This document shows, in pieces, positions 9,138-17,268 of a DNA stretch of 64,000 nucleotides. The position numbers were made by a program, and so were the translations under genes. A model generated the notes under the pieces. That model was given only the letters and a program-made list of their open reading frames with translations, was not told where the DNA came from and ran no database searches. Position 1 is the stretch's first letter. Each line of letters opens with the position of its first letter. The stretch lies in assembly GCF_015319355.1 (NCBI RefSeq), contig NZ_JADILU010000003.1, positions 248,001-312,000 of the forward strand, in the 5' to 3' direction. The DNA is from Psychroserpens luteus (GTDB taxonomy: Bacteria > Bacteroidota > Bacteroidia > Flavobacteriales > Flavobacteriaceae).

Positions 9138-9217
9138 TTGCGTTAGCGATTGAGGTATTTGTTGGAGCTCCTCGTAGAGAGCGACTACCGAAAGCACGAC
9201 CCTTTTGGGTAACGCCC
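9138..9217 (-). repeat. Intergenic repeat remnant
   Basis: On the minus strand the segment runs from GGGCGTTACCC through GGGTCGTGCTTTCGG to TCGCTAACGCAAAAACG. It resembles a GC-richer interspersed element I recall between genes of many Bacteroidota (GGGT/CGTGCT...CCCTAACGC type). An internal CTC...GAG inverted segment is present. It is markedly less AT-rich than the surroundings. The assignment is from memory of the pattern, not a search. Confidence 0.45.
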
Positions 9218-9221
9218 AATA

Positions 9222-10784
9222 TTACTTAATTTCTGCTTTATCTACGATAAGTCTGCCATCACGATTTGCAATTTCCCATGCTGTATAAAATACCAATCGT
9301 GTTCTGTTCTCTAATAAATCATATTGAATTTTATCTGGCGTATCACTTGGTTTATGATAATCATCATGCGTACCATTGAAATAGAAAATTACTGGAATGT
9401 TGTTTTTTGCAAAGTTATAATGGTCACTTCTGTAATAGAAACGGTTTGGATCATTATCGTCATTGTAGGTGTAATCTAAAACGATATTTGTGTATTTTTT
9501 ATTTGCTTCTTCGGAAATGTTATGTAATTCAGTACTTAATTTATCACTACCAATGAGGTAAAGGTAGTTTCTGTCTCCTTCACGTTTTGGATCTGTACGA
9601 CCAATCATATCGATATTTAAATCTACAACTGTATTTTTTAATGGAAAAATTGGGTCATTATCTGAATAATGTCTAGAGCCTAACAATCCTTTTTCTTCTC
9701 CTGTAACATGTAAAAATAAGATAGAACGTTTTGGTCCATCACCTTTATCTGCAGCATCCTTAAACGCTTCGGCAATTTCTAAAAGAGCTACAGTACCAGA
9801 TCCATCATCATCTGCACCATTATAAATTTTTCCGTCTTTAATACCTTCGTGATCTAAATGAGCAGAGAGTACAACGATCTCGTCTGGTTTTTCAGTTCCT
9901 TTTATGAATGCAACCACGTTTTCAGAATTAACTTCTTCTGATTGACTTTTTATAGCACCAGTAATTTTTGTTTCTACTGTTTTTTTAACATCAGATTTCA
10001 TTATCCCAGGATAGATTTCTAGTCCTAATTTTTCATTAGCTATCATGAATAACATTGGAGCTTCATTACTTTTTAACGAGATTCTACCAGCTGTTCCTGA
10101 GGCTGCAATTCTTTGATAGTATGGACCATACTGTTCAATCATATCTTGATTAACAAAGATGGCTGCTTTGGCACCATTCTCTTTTGCTGCATCTCGTTTT
10201 GATGAGAGTGAAGCACGTCCTGAACTCCATTTTGTTTCTTCTGTAGAGCCTGAAGTGATATAATTACCTTCAGGATCTTTAGGTTCTCCAGCTTTGAAGA
10301 TTACGATTTTCCCTAAAATATCTTGGTCTCTATAATCTGAGTAGTTTTCAGTATCAATTCCGTAGCCAATATAAACCACTTCATTAATATCTAATTGCTG
10401 AGTATCTGCACTTCCTAAAACTAGAAAATCTGTGTAGTTTTCCATTGTTTTTCCGTTAACAGATAGATTAACTTGTGGCGCTTTTTGTTTTTCTAATGGT
10501 ACTTCTTGAAAATAGTCATCACCTGATAGAGGAGAAGGGATTCCCATTTTTACATATTGATCCTTTATATATTCTACTGCTTTCTTTTGACCAGGTTCTC
10601 CTGTTTCACGTCCTTCAAACTCATCTGAAGCATAGGTGTAGAGCATTTCTTTTAATTCGGTAGATGTAATAGTGTTACCGTAAATTGTTGGATCTGCAGG
10701 AGCTTTATTTGCTGTTTTTTGATTTGAACTACCACAAGCTACAAAAAGGAAAGCTGCAGCTAAGCTATTTAATGATGTTTTCAT
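9222..10784 (-). CDS. M28 family zinc metallopeptidase with PA domain (lipoprotein)
   Basis: Exported aminopeptidase-like enzyme. The N-terminus is a lipoprotein signal ending in the lipobox FVAC. Residues about 100-290 look like a protease-associated insert, and the M28 domain follows with HLDHEG, GADDDGSGTVALLE, HVTGEEKGLLGS, NIDMIGRTD and YHKPSDTPDKI, supplying the two-zinc ligands and the general-base Glu. Length (520) fits M28 enzymes carrying a PA domain. A shorter paralogue follows directly upstream in sequence (10881-11915) on the same strand. It probably degrades peptides outside the cytosol. Confidence 0.92.
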   Translation of the reverse strand: MKTSLNSLAAAFLFVACGSSNQKTANKAPADPTIYGNTITSTELKEMLYTYASDEFEGRETGEPGQKKAVEYIKDQYVKMGIPSPLSGDDYFQEVPLEKQKAPQVNLSVNGKTMENYTDFLVLGSADTQQLDINEVVYIGYGIDTENYSDYRDQDILGKIVIFKAGEPKDPEGNYITSGSTEETKWSSGRASLSSKRDAAKENGAKAAIFVNQDMIEQYGPYYQRIAASGTAGRISLKSNEAPMLFMIANEKLGLEIYPGIMKSDVKKTVETKITGAIKSQSEEVNSENVVAFIKGTEKPDEIVVLSAHLDHEGIKDGKIYNGADDDGSGTVALLEIAEAFKDAADKGDGPKRSILFLHVTGEEKGLLGSRHYSDNDPIFPLKNTVVDLNIDMIGRTDPKREGDRNYLYLIGSDKLSTELHNISEEANKKYTNIVLDYTYNDDNDPNRFYYRSDHYNFAKNNIPVIFYFNGTHDDYHKPSDTPDKIQYDLLENRTRLVFYTAWEIANRDGRLIVDKAEIK

Positions 10785-10880
10785 TATTTGAGTGTTACGT
10801 GAATTAGTAGCACGATATTACAAAAATCTACTTGAGTTTTTGTCAAGCTAGTATGTCTTTATACAAATTTTAACAACTCA

Positions 10881-11915
10881 TTAAGAGTCTTGATCAATGA
10901 TGATTCTCTTTTTAGAATTTGCCAAATACCAAGCGGTAGCGAAAATGAGTTTTGTTCGCTTTTCTAAGACTTCATAATTGATTTTTTCTGGTGTATCTGT
11001 AGGTTTGTGATAATCTTCGTGTTCACCATTGAAATAGAAAATTACTGGTACACCTTTTTGACCAAAATTATAATGGTCTGATCTGTAATAATAACGGTTG
11101 GGATCATTCTCACTATTTAATTTATAATCTAGTTCTAAATGTGTAAACTGTTTATTGGCAGCTTCTGAAATGTAATGTAACTCTGTACTTAGACGATCTG
11201 CTCCAATAACATACACGTAGTTTTCGTTATTTTTGTGTGCATCATCAACTCGCCCAATCATATCAATATTAAGATTCGCAACAGTATTTTTCATTGAGAA
11301 TACTGGATATTGTGTGTAATATCTAGAGCCATGAAGACCAACTTCTTCTCCTGTAAGATGTAAAAAAACAATGCTACGCTTAGGTCTGTGGCCTTCTAAT
11401 GTTGCTATTTTGAATGCTTGAGCCATTTCCATAACTGCAGCTGTTCCTGAGCCATTATCATCTGCGCCATTAAAAATTTCGGTATCTGTATAACCTTCAT
11501 GATCTGAATGCGCTGATATGATGATGACTTCCTCCGGAAATTCGCTCCCTTTAATATAGGCGATAACATTTTGTGAGTTTTTTATATCTCCGGAAAAATA
11601 GGACTCCGGAATACTTTGATAATATTTAGAACCTAAAGGCGATGGGATTTGTTCTTTAATGTAGTAATCCTTAATGAACTTAGAAGCTTTATGATGTCCA
11701 GGTTCTCCTGTTCTACGTCCTTGAAATTCATCTGTAGAGAAGGCGTAAACGTTCTCTTTTAATTCTTCTTTAGTAATGGTTTTTAGATATGTGTCTACGG
11801 TTTGAGTATCTTCAAAAACGATACTTTCTTTGAGTAGATCAATTTTTTCAGAATGTCGTAGTGTAGCACACGAGCCAACTAATGTTAATGATAAAGCAAC
11901 AAGATAAAATTTCAT
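10881..11915 (-). CDS. M28 family zinc metallopeptidase, short paralogue (lipoprotein)
   Basis: A 344-residue tandem paralogue of the preceding gene without the PA insert: the helical N-terminal segment with DEFQGRRTGEPGHHKA leads straight into the catalytic domain (HSDHEG, GADDNGSGTAAVME, HLTGEEVGLHGS, NIDMIGRVD, YHKPTDTPEKI). All zinc ligands appear intact. The signal peptide ends in a VGSC lipobox. The gap to the long paralogue is about 96 bp, so they may be co-transcribed. Its C-terminal half is nearly colinear with the neighbour, which indicates duplication followed by loss or gain of the PA domain. Confidence 0.92.
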   Translation of the reverse strand: MKFYLVALSLTLVGSCATLRHSEKIDLLKESIVFEDTQTVDTYLKTITKEELKENVYAFSTDEFQGRRTGEPGHHKASKFIKDYYIKEQIPSPLGSKYYQSIPESYFSGDIKNSQNVIAYIKGSEFPEEVIIISAHSDHEGYTDTEIFNGADDNGSGTAAVMEMAQAFKIATLEGHRPKRSIVFLHLTGEEVGLHGSRYYTQYPVFSMKNTVANLNIDMIGRVDDAHKNNENYVYVIGADRLSTELHYISEAANKQFTHLELDYKLNSENDPNRYYYRSDHYNFGQKGVPVIFYFNGEHEDYHKPTDTPEKINYEVLEKRTKLIFATAWYLANSKKRIIIDQDS

Positions 11916-11995
11916 TGAGGGAATGGAATAATTGACTGATTATGATTCAAATAAAACGAAAAAAAAGGTAATACCGAAGTGTTACTATGCATTAT

Positions 11996-12337
11996 TTATT
12001 CAATATCAATATCATCAATTTCTATATCTTCAAGATCTTCTATTGATTCTTCTTCTATTTGTTCTTCTTTTTGCTCCATTTGCTCTGTATTTCCAACTTC
12101 AGACTTAGTAAACACTGTTTTGTAAGTTGTAAGTGCAAGTGCAATAATTGTAATTAAAAAAACTAACTGAATCGATTTTTTGTTTTGTTGTTTGTCTTTA
12201 GAAAGAACTAACGTTAGTACTCCAAAAACTAATGCAGCAATAGCTGGTATAAATGCAATCTTAAATAATGGTGTTACTGCAAGAATTAGAGCTAAAATAG
12301 AAGTGATAAATCCTAGAATTAAAAATATTTTTTTCAT
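11996..12337 (-). CDS. Small membrane protein with acidic C-terminal tail
   Basis: A 113-residue protein with three hydrophobic stretches (about 5-25, 30-46 and 60-73), followed by a tail made almost only of Glu, Asp and Ile (EEQIEEESIEDLEDIEIDD). I do not recognise a named family, but the pattern is common in flavobacterial genomes. It ends 4 bp before the DUF3108 gene's stop-side boundary (12342), on the same strand, so the two are probably co-transcribed. Confidence 0.7.
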   Translation of the reverse strand: MKKIFLILGFITSILALILAVTPLFKIAFIPAIAALVFGVLTLVLSKDKQQNKKSIQLVFLITIIALALTTYKTVFTKSEVGNTEQMEQKEEQIEEESIEDLEDIEIDDIDIE

Positions 12338-12341
12338 GTTA

Positions 12342-13121
12342 TTAGTATTTTAAGCCAGTTGCTGATTTGATTTTTAATTCTCCACTACCAACTGCTATTT
12401 TAAATTTAACATAAACAGGTATTTTGTTTTTATCTGCAGTGAGCCAAATAACATTGTCATTATTACCTTTAAGTATGTTACTGTTATTTATTGAAATAGC
12501 TAGTTTGTAACATTCTTTTTTACCTAAAACAGTATTTATAGTTTCCTTACTTAAGTATTTAATTCTTACAACGGTTTCTTTATTATCAAAGAGAATTGTA
12601 AAATTTTGACTATCACCAATGCTTGCCTTGTGGATGTCTAAGTTTCTAATTTGATAAAGAGTGGTGACTAAATCACGAGTTGAAGTTCCTATTTTAACTG
12701 TTTTATTTTCTTCCCATATTGAACCATCACCTCTTGTCTTACGCATTGTACTTGCAACAATTCTAGTTTTATGATTAAATTTATATTTCATGAATTTTTC
12801 ATGACCACCTTCACTAATATCTCTATTATATAAGTAAGGAGTTAATGTTTTTGGACTCACATAGCTCTCATATAAATCTCTAATTTTAAAAAAACTGTCC
12901 CATTTACTATATGTTGCAGCAGTACATTTTAATTTTAATAAAGTAGATTTAGATGTTTTTACCTCACTAGTTTCCATAGTAACTTGTGCTAACTCGTTAA
13001 GTAAACCCGACATATTGTAGGATGCTGTATATATTAGTTTCTCTCCAGCAACTATGGTATTGTTTTGTGCTATTGAGACATAAGAACTCAATATGATTAG
13101 CAGTGATAGAAAGAATTTCAT
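12342..13121 (-). CDS. DUF3108 domain-containing protein
   Basis: A 259-residue exported protein (signal peptide up to SIAQ) whose body matches DUF3108: GEKLIYTASYNMSG near the mature N-terminus, a KIRDLYESYV segment, RDISEGGHEK, DLVTTLYQIRNLD and a C-terminal VWLTADKNKIPVYVKFKIAVGSGELKI. Function is unknown; it is a periplasmic or outer-membrane-associated beta-rich protein. It lies immediately upstream of the small acidic membrane protein in the same direction. Confidence 0.85.
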   Translation of the reverse strand: MKFFLSLLIILSSYVSIAQNNTIVAGEKLIYTASYNMSGLLNELAQVTMETSEVKTSKSTLLKLKCTAATYSKWDSFFKIRDLYESYVSPKTLTPYLYNRDISEGGHEKFMKYKFNHKTRIVASTMRKTRGDGSIWEENKTVKIGTSTRDLVTTLYQIRNLDIHKASIGDSQNFTILFDNKETVVRIKYLSKETINTVLGKKECYKLAISINNSNILKGNNDNVIWLTADKNKIPVYVKFKIAVGSGELKIKSATGLKY

Positions 13122-13399
13122 TTAGTTAGGTTTAATGTTATAACGATGATAATACCATTTATTGTGCCAAATGTAATACGATTAATTCAAAACAAAAAAC
13201 TTAACTATTTATAATGATTTTAATAGAAGCATGTAGTAAAACGAGATTAAGTCTTAACTTTTGGATGGATTTAAAACAAGCTCATAATCTGTAATATTGT
13301 TACATCTTGATTGAATTTAAAGTGTAATTTATTCGAAATAGGATTATTAGCTTACACAAATGATCTCATTTTTGGTAAAAAGATAGTACGGTTTTGAAA

Positions 13400-13458
13400 C
13401 ATTTTTTGATTTATGGGATTTGAGAGCAATACTCTCAAATCCCATAAATCAAAAAATG
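13400..13458. repeat. Perfect 27-bp inverted repeat
   Basis: The arms at 13400-13426 and 13432-13458 are exact reverse complements separated by CAATA. The stem begins CATTTTTTGATTTATGGG and is flanked internally by T6 and A6. It abuts and partly overlaps the tRNA-Ser terminator. It could be a second transcription barrier between the tRNA and the DUF3108 promoter, or the footprint of a mobile element. Confidence 0.9.
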
Positions 13459-13483
13459 CTTCACATTTATCATGTGAAGCATT
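13451..13483 (-). terminator. Terminator of tRNA-Ser
   Basis: On the minus strand ATGCTTCACA-TGATAAA-TGTGAAGCAT is followed by a run of six T, starting about 10 bp after the tRNA end. Confidence 0.85.
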
Positions 13484-13492
13484 TAATTAAAG

Positions 13493-13577
13493 CGGAGAGT
13501 AAGGGATTCGAACCCCTGGAGGTGTGACCCTCAACAGTTTTCAAGACTGCCGCATTCGACCACTCTGCCAACTCTCC
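13493..13577 (-). tRNA. tRNA-Ser (anticodon TGA)
   Basis: Acceptor stem GGAGAGT/ACTCTCC with discriminator G, anticodon loop CTTGAAA (TGA), a long variable arm (GAGG-GTCACA-CCTC) as expected for serine, and T arm AGGGG-TTCGAAT-CCCTT. CCA is not encoded. It has its own promoter and terminator. Confidence 0.95.
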
Positions 13578-13612
13578 AAAGTGTGTCATTGGGTATTCCC
13601 CAAATGCGAGTG

Positions 13613-13644
13613 CAAATATAGAACCCTTTTTTAATTCTGTCAAA
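13613..13644 (-). promoter_or_regulatory. Promoter of tRNA-Ser
   Basis: On the minus strand TTTG (13644-13641), 20 nt, then TATATTTG (13620-13613): a full flavobacterial consensus promoter about 36 bp before the tRNA 5' end. Confidence 0.8.
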
Positions 13645-13753
13645 TAAAAATTGATTTTTTTGAAATTTTTAATACATCCATAGAATTTTTTTATTGTCTT
13701 GAATGAATTTTTGAGAGATCAAAGCCTATTTTTGCAGAAACATTATAACCTAT

Positions 13754-14383
13754 ATGGACATTATAGATCAGTTGAAATGGCGATATGCTACTAAAAAATT
13801 TGATGCTACAAAAGAGCTTTCCGAAGAAAAAATAAATGTACTTAAACAAGCATTTAATCTCACAGCAACTTCTTTTGGATTACAAACTATTAGCCTTTTG
13901 ATTATAAAAGGTAGAGAGATTAGGCGAGATTTGGTGCCACATGCTTATAATCAAATGCAAGTAGCAGATGCTTCACATTTGCTTATTATTTGTATTGAAG
14001 ATAATATTACTGATGAAAATATAGATATCCATTTTGACAATGTTAAAGATTTAAGAGCAACACCGGAAACCATTTTAAAACCTTTTAGAGAAGATCTTAA
14101 ATTGATGATGAAAGGTAAGACGATTAAAGAGCGCCAAGAATGGTCTATAAAACAGGCTTATATTGCTTTGGGTAATTTAATGACTGTTTGCGCTATTGAG
14201 CAAATAGATTCTTGTCCCATGGAAGGTTTTAATCCAGAGGCGTTTGATAATGTTTTAAATCTTAAAGATAAAAACCTTAAATCTGTATTATTATTACCGG
14301 TTGGGTTTAGAGCAGAAGATGATATGTTTGCAGATTTTAAGAAAGTAAGAAAACATCTTGGTGATGCAGTTATAGAAATGTAA
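13754..14383 (+). CDS. Nitroreductase family NAD(P)H-dependent oxidoreductase
   Basis: FMN-dependent oxidoreductase of the NfsB/NfnB group, 209 residues. Signature pieces are the N-terminal RYATKKFD with FMN-phosphate contacts, TATSFGLQTISLLII, a KQAYIALGNLMTVCAIEQIDSCPMEGF-type segment (FMN and active-site helix) and the C-terminal LLPVGFRAEDD. It reduces nitro-compounds or quinones using NAD(P)H in the cytosol. A TATTTTTG -7 box at 13727-13734 lies 20 bp before the start. A TTCCGAAG copy occurs at 13819. Confidence 0.92.
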   Translation: MDIIDQLKWRYATKKFDATKELSEEKINVLKQAFNLTATSFGLQTISLLIIKGREIRRDLVPHAYNQMQVADASHLLIICIEDNITDENIDIHFDNVKDLRATPETILKPFREDLKLMMKGKTIKERQEWSIKQAYIALGNLMTVCAIEQIDSCPMEGFNPEAFDNVLNLKDKNLKSVLLLPVGFRAEDDMFADFKKVRKHLGDAVIEM

Positions 14384-14468
14384 ACAAAACCTTTTTATGT
14401 GGTATTGATTTAATTATATTTGTTTCAAACACAATGGCGATTATTTTCGCAAATACATACCTTATATA

Positions 14469-14885
14469 ATGAAAAAAATAATATTCATTTTAGCAGTTGC
14501 TTTTACTTTACAGTTGTCTGCTCAAGATAAAGCAAATTGGATAACAGATTATAAAACTGCTTTAAGTCAGTCTGAAACTCAAAATAAACCAATTTTAGCT
14601 TTTATTACCGATAATAAAAAAACTGAAGCATCTAAGCTTTTAAGTACAGAGTTCTTTTCCTCGGAAGCATTTAAAAGCATAGCATCTAAAGTTGTATTAT
14701 TAAAGTTAGATATATCTAATAAACAATCTTATAACGTGCGTTTGGGAATCCATTACCTCAATAAACCTTCTGCACCTGGTTTAGCGCTTGTAAGTGAGTT
14801 TAGTGATAGGATTGGTGATCCTTTAACCGAAATTAATACTGAAAACATCAAGACTTTTATTTCTTTAGTAAACTCAAAAATCTAA
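14469..14885 (+). CDS. Exported thioredoxin-fold protein lacking CxxC
   Basis: A 138-residue protein with a signal peptide (KKIIFILAVAFTLQLSAQ). The mature part has the layout of thioredoxin-like DUF255/Thioredoxin_7 proteins: KPILAFITDNKK, SEAFKSIASKVVLLKLDIS and the cis-Pro-like SAPGLALVSEF. The active-site cysteines are absent; the mature protein has no Cys at all. It is therefore not a redox enzyme in the usual sense. A TATATTTG box at 14415-14422 precedes it. Its stop is 7 bp before the DegT aminotransferase start, suggesting one mRNA. Confidence 0.75.
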   Translation: MKKIIFILAVAFTLQLSAQDKANWITDYKTALSQSETQNKPILAFITDNKKTEASKLLSTEFFSSEAFKSIASKVVLLKLDISNKQSYNVRLGIHYLNKPSAPGLALVSEFSDRIGDPLTEINTENIKTFISLVNSKI

Positions 14886-14892
14886 ATTATAC

Positions 14893-16086
14893 ATGCCTGG
14901 ATTTGAATTATTTGGAGACTTAGAGCGTAAAGAAGTTAACGATGTTTTAGACAATGGCGTATTAATGCGCTATGGTTTTGATGGGATGCGAAATGGTCAT
15001 TGGAAAGCAAAAGAGCTAGAAAGTGAACTTGCTAAAACCTTTAAAACGAATCATGTACAATTAGTCTCTAGTGGAACTGCAGCAGTATCTGTAGCGTTAG
15101 CATCTGCAGGTGTTGGAGCAGGAGATGAGGTTATTATGCCAACATTTACATTTGTAGCGAGTTTTGAAGCTATTATGATGTTGGGTGCAATTCCTGTTTT
15201 AGTTGACATAGATGATACTTTAACGTTAGATCCAAAAGCTGTAGAAGCAGCAATTACATCCAAGACTAAAGCAGTGATGATTGTTCAAATGTGCGGAAGC
15301 ATGGGTGATTTGAACGCACTTCAAATTATTTGTACTAAACACAACCTTTTATTGGTTGAAGATGCTTGCCAAGCTATAGGTGGTACTTATAATGGTCAAC
15401 CATTAGGTAGTATTGGAGATTTAGGTTGTTTTTCATTTGATTTTGTTAAAACCATTACCTGTGGAGAAGGTGGAGCGGTTATTACAAATAATAAAGAGTA
15501 TTACATCAATTCAGATCATTATAGTGATCATGGTCATGACCACATAGGAAATGATAGAGGAGCAGAAACTCATCCGTTTTTGGGTTATAATTTTAGAATT
15601 TCAGAATTACATGCAGCAGTAGGATTGGCACAAGTAAGACGCTTACCTGAGTTTATTGCCATTCAAAAAAAGAATTATACAATACTTCGTGATGCTATTT
15701 CTGCAATACCAGAAGCAATGTTTAGACGTGTGCCAGAAGGAGGTGAAGAAAGCTATGCATTTTTGAATTTCTTTCTCCCAGATCTTGAGGTTGCTAGAAA
15801 AGTGATTGAAGCCTTTAAAGTTAATAACGTTGACGTGTGCTGGAATTATTTTGATAATAATTGGCACTATGTTAGAAAATGGAACCACCTTAAGGATTCA
15901 AAATCCTTGTTTCCTTTATCTTCGGAAGTTAAAAAAGGTCTAGAAAATATTAAGAATACAGCATTTGATCAGTCTGATCATTTTATAGGTCGAAATATCT
16001 CGTGCCTAATAAAAATGTCATGGACGGAAGATGAAGTTAGAACTAGAGCTTCAAAAATGGTAGATGCTATAAAATCTTGTCTTTAG
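14893..16086 (+). CDS. DegT/DnrJ/EryC1/StrS family aminotransferase
   Basis: PLP-dependent sugar aminotransferase family, 397 residues. The motifs are VSSGTAAVSVALAS (PLP phosphate), PTFTFVASFEAI, VEDACQAIGGTYNG, SFDFVKTITCGEGGA with the Schiff-base lysine K186, and GYNFRISELHAAVGLAQ. It would aminate a nucleotide-linked ketosugar, but no sugar-synthesis gene lies nearby, so the substrate is open. It follows the Cys-less thioredoxin-like gene by 7 bp and converges on ribB with a 4-bp overlap of the two stops. Confidence 0.9.
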   Translation: MPGFELFGDLERKEVNDVLDNGVLMRYGFDGMRNGHWKAKELESELAKTFKTNHVQLVSSGTAAVSVALASAGVGAGDEVIMPTFTFVASFEAIMMLGAIPVLVDIDDTLTLDPKAVEAAITSKTKAVMIVQMCGSMGDLNALQIICTKHNLLLVEDACQAIGGTYNGQPLGSIGDLGCFSFDFVKTITCGEGGAVITNNKEYYINSDHYSDHGHDHIGNDRGAETHPFLGYNFRISELHAAVGLAQVRRLPEFIAIQKKNYTILRDAISAIPEAMFRRVPEGGEESYAFLNFFLPDLEVARKVIEAFKVNNVDVCWNYFDNNWHYVRKWNHLKDSKSLFPLSSEVKKGLENIKNTAFDQSDHFIGRNISCLIKMSWTEDEVRTRASKMVDAIKSCL

Positions 16087-17237
16087 TAATTGACGTACTC
16101 CACAATTTCTAATCCATAACCAATCATCCCAACACGCTTAGTTTGTTGCGTATTTGTAATGAGTTTTAATTTGTGAATATTCAAATCATGAAGAATTTGA
16201 GCACCAATACCAAAATCTTTAGAGTCCATTTCTATACTAGGAGCTTTTACTATTTCACCTTCAACTTGATTGTCTTTTAAAATATTCAGACGCTTTAGTA
16301 AATTCATTGATTGAGATTGCTGGTTGATAAAAACAATTGCACCTTTTTTTGCTGTATTGATAACTTTAAACATATCATCAAGCTTTTCATCTGCATTGTT
16401 AGTTAGCGTACCTAAAATATCATTATTAACCAATGTTGCGTTGATACGAGTTAATACATGCTCATCTTTAGCCCAAGAACCTTTTGTTAATGCAATATGA
16501 ATTTGATTGTTTGTAGTTTGTTGATATGCACGTAATCTAAATTGACCAAAACGTGTTTCTATATTAAAATCTTCTTTCTTTTCAATTAAAGAATCATGCT
16601 CCATACGATAAGCGACTAAATCTTCAATAGATACAATTTTTAAATCAAACTTTTTAGCAACTTTTAAAAGTTGAGGCAATCTAGCCATTGAGCCATCCTC
16701 ATTCATGATTTCTACAATAACTCCTGCAGGTTCTAAGCCAGCAAGTCGTGCAAAATCAATTGCAGCTTCCGTATGACCAGTTCGTCTTAAAACACCTCCA
16801 TCTTTTGCTACAAGCGGAAAAATGTGTCCTGGTCTTGATAATTCAAAGGGTCTAATTTTAGGGTCTGTAAGTGCTTCAACAGTTTTTGCTCTATCGCTTG
16901 CAGATATTCCAGTAGTGACACCATTTCCTTTTAAATCAACAGATACCGTAAAAGCAGTTTCCATTGGATCTGTATTATTATTTACCATCATGTGAAGGTC
17001 AAGATCTTTACATCTGCTCTCAGTTAATGGAGCACAAATAAGACCTCTTCCATGTGTTGCCATGAAATTTATAGTTTCTGGAGTAATTTTACTTGAAGCA
17101 GCTAGAAAATCGCCTTCATTTTCCCTGTTTTCATCATCAACAACAATAATAACTTTACCCTGTTTAATATCTTGAATGGCGTCTTCAATGGTATTTAACT
17201 GTGTTTTTGATGTTCGTTGTGCTGTATTGGTAGTCAT
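16083..17237 (-). CDS. ribB: 3,4-dihydroxy-2-butanone-4-phosphate synthase with degenerate GTP cyclohydrolase II-like domain
   Basis: The N-terminal 210 residues are a complete DHBP synthase of riboflavin synthesis: VDDENRENEGDF, THGRGLICAPL, GISASDRAKT, RPGHIFPLVA and RTGHTEAAIDFARLAG. The C-terminal 170 residues align with GTP cyclohydrolase II at both ends (EDFNIETRFGQFRLRAY and KDFGIGAQILHDLNIHKLKLIT). The zinc cysteines expected in VHSECLTGD...CDCG are replaced (TRINATLVNNDILGTLTNN), and the RQEGRGIG active-site loop is missing. So only RibB activity is expected and a separate RibA is needed. It is the last gene of ftsK-lolA-lpt-ribB. Confidence 0.93.
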   Translation of the reverse strand: MTTNTAQRTSKTQLNTIEDAIQDIKQGKVIIVVDDENRENEGDFLAASSKITPETINFMATHGRGLICAPLTESRCKDLDLHMMVNNNTDPMETAFTVSVDLKGNGVTTGISASDRAKTVEALTDPKIRPFELSRPGHIFPLVAKDGGVLRRTGHTEAAIDFARLAGLEPAGVIVEIMNEDGSMARLPQLLKVAKKFDLKIVSIEDLVAYRMEHDSLIEKKEDFNIETRFGQFRLRAYQQTTNNQIHIALTKGSWAKDEHVLTRINATLVNNDILGTLTNNADEKLDDMFKVINTAKKGAIVFINQQSQSMNLLKRLNILKDNQVEGEIVKAPSIEMDSKDFGIGAQILHDLNIHKLKLITNTQQTKRVGMIGYGLEIVEYVNY

Positions 17238-17268
17238 TATTGTTTGTTTTGAAATGTAAAGATATAGC

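Larger units (their letters stand above)
13122..13490. other. Intergenic region with two hairpins (369 bp)
   Basis: AT-rich spacer upstream of the DUF3108 gene and downstream of tRNA-Ser. It contains no convincing ORF. Its right half carries a perfect 27-bp inverted repeat (13400-13458) and the tRNA-Ser terminator (13451-13483). Confidence 0.7.

Noticed and set aside
9069-9197. N-terminal extension of the desaturase-like protein
   Set aside because: The extra 43 residues are not family-like and lie in a GC-richer repeat remnant; the ATG at 9068 is the better start.
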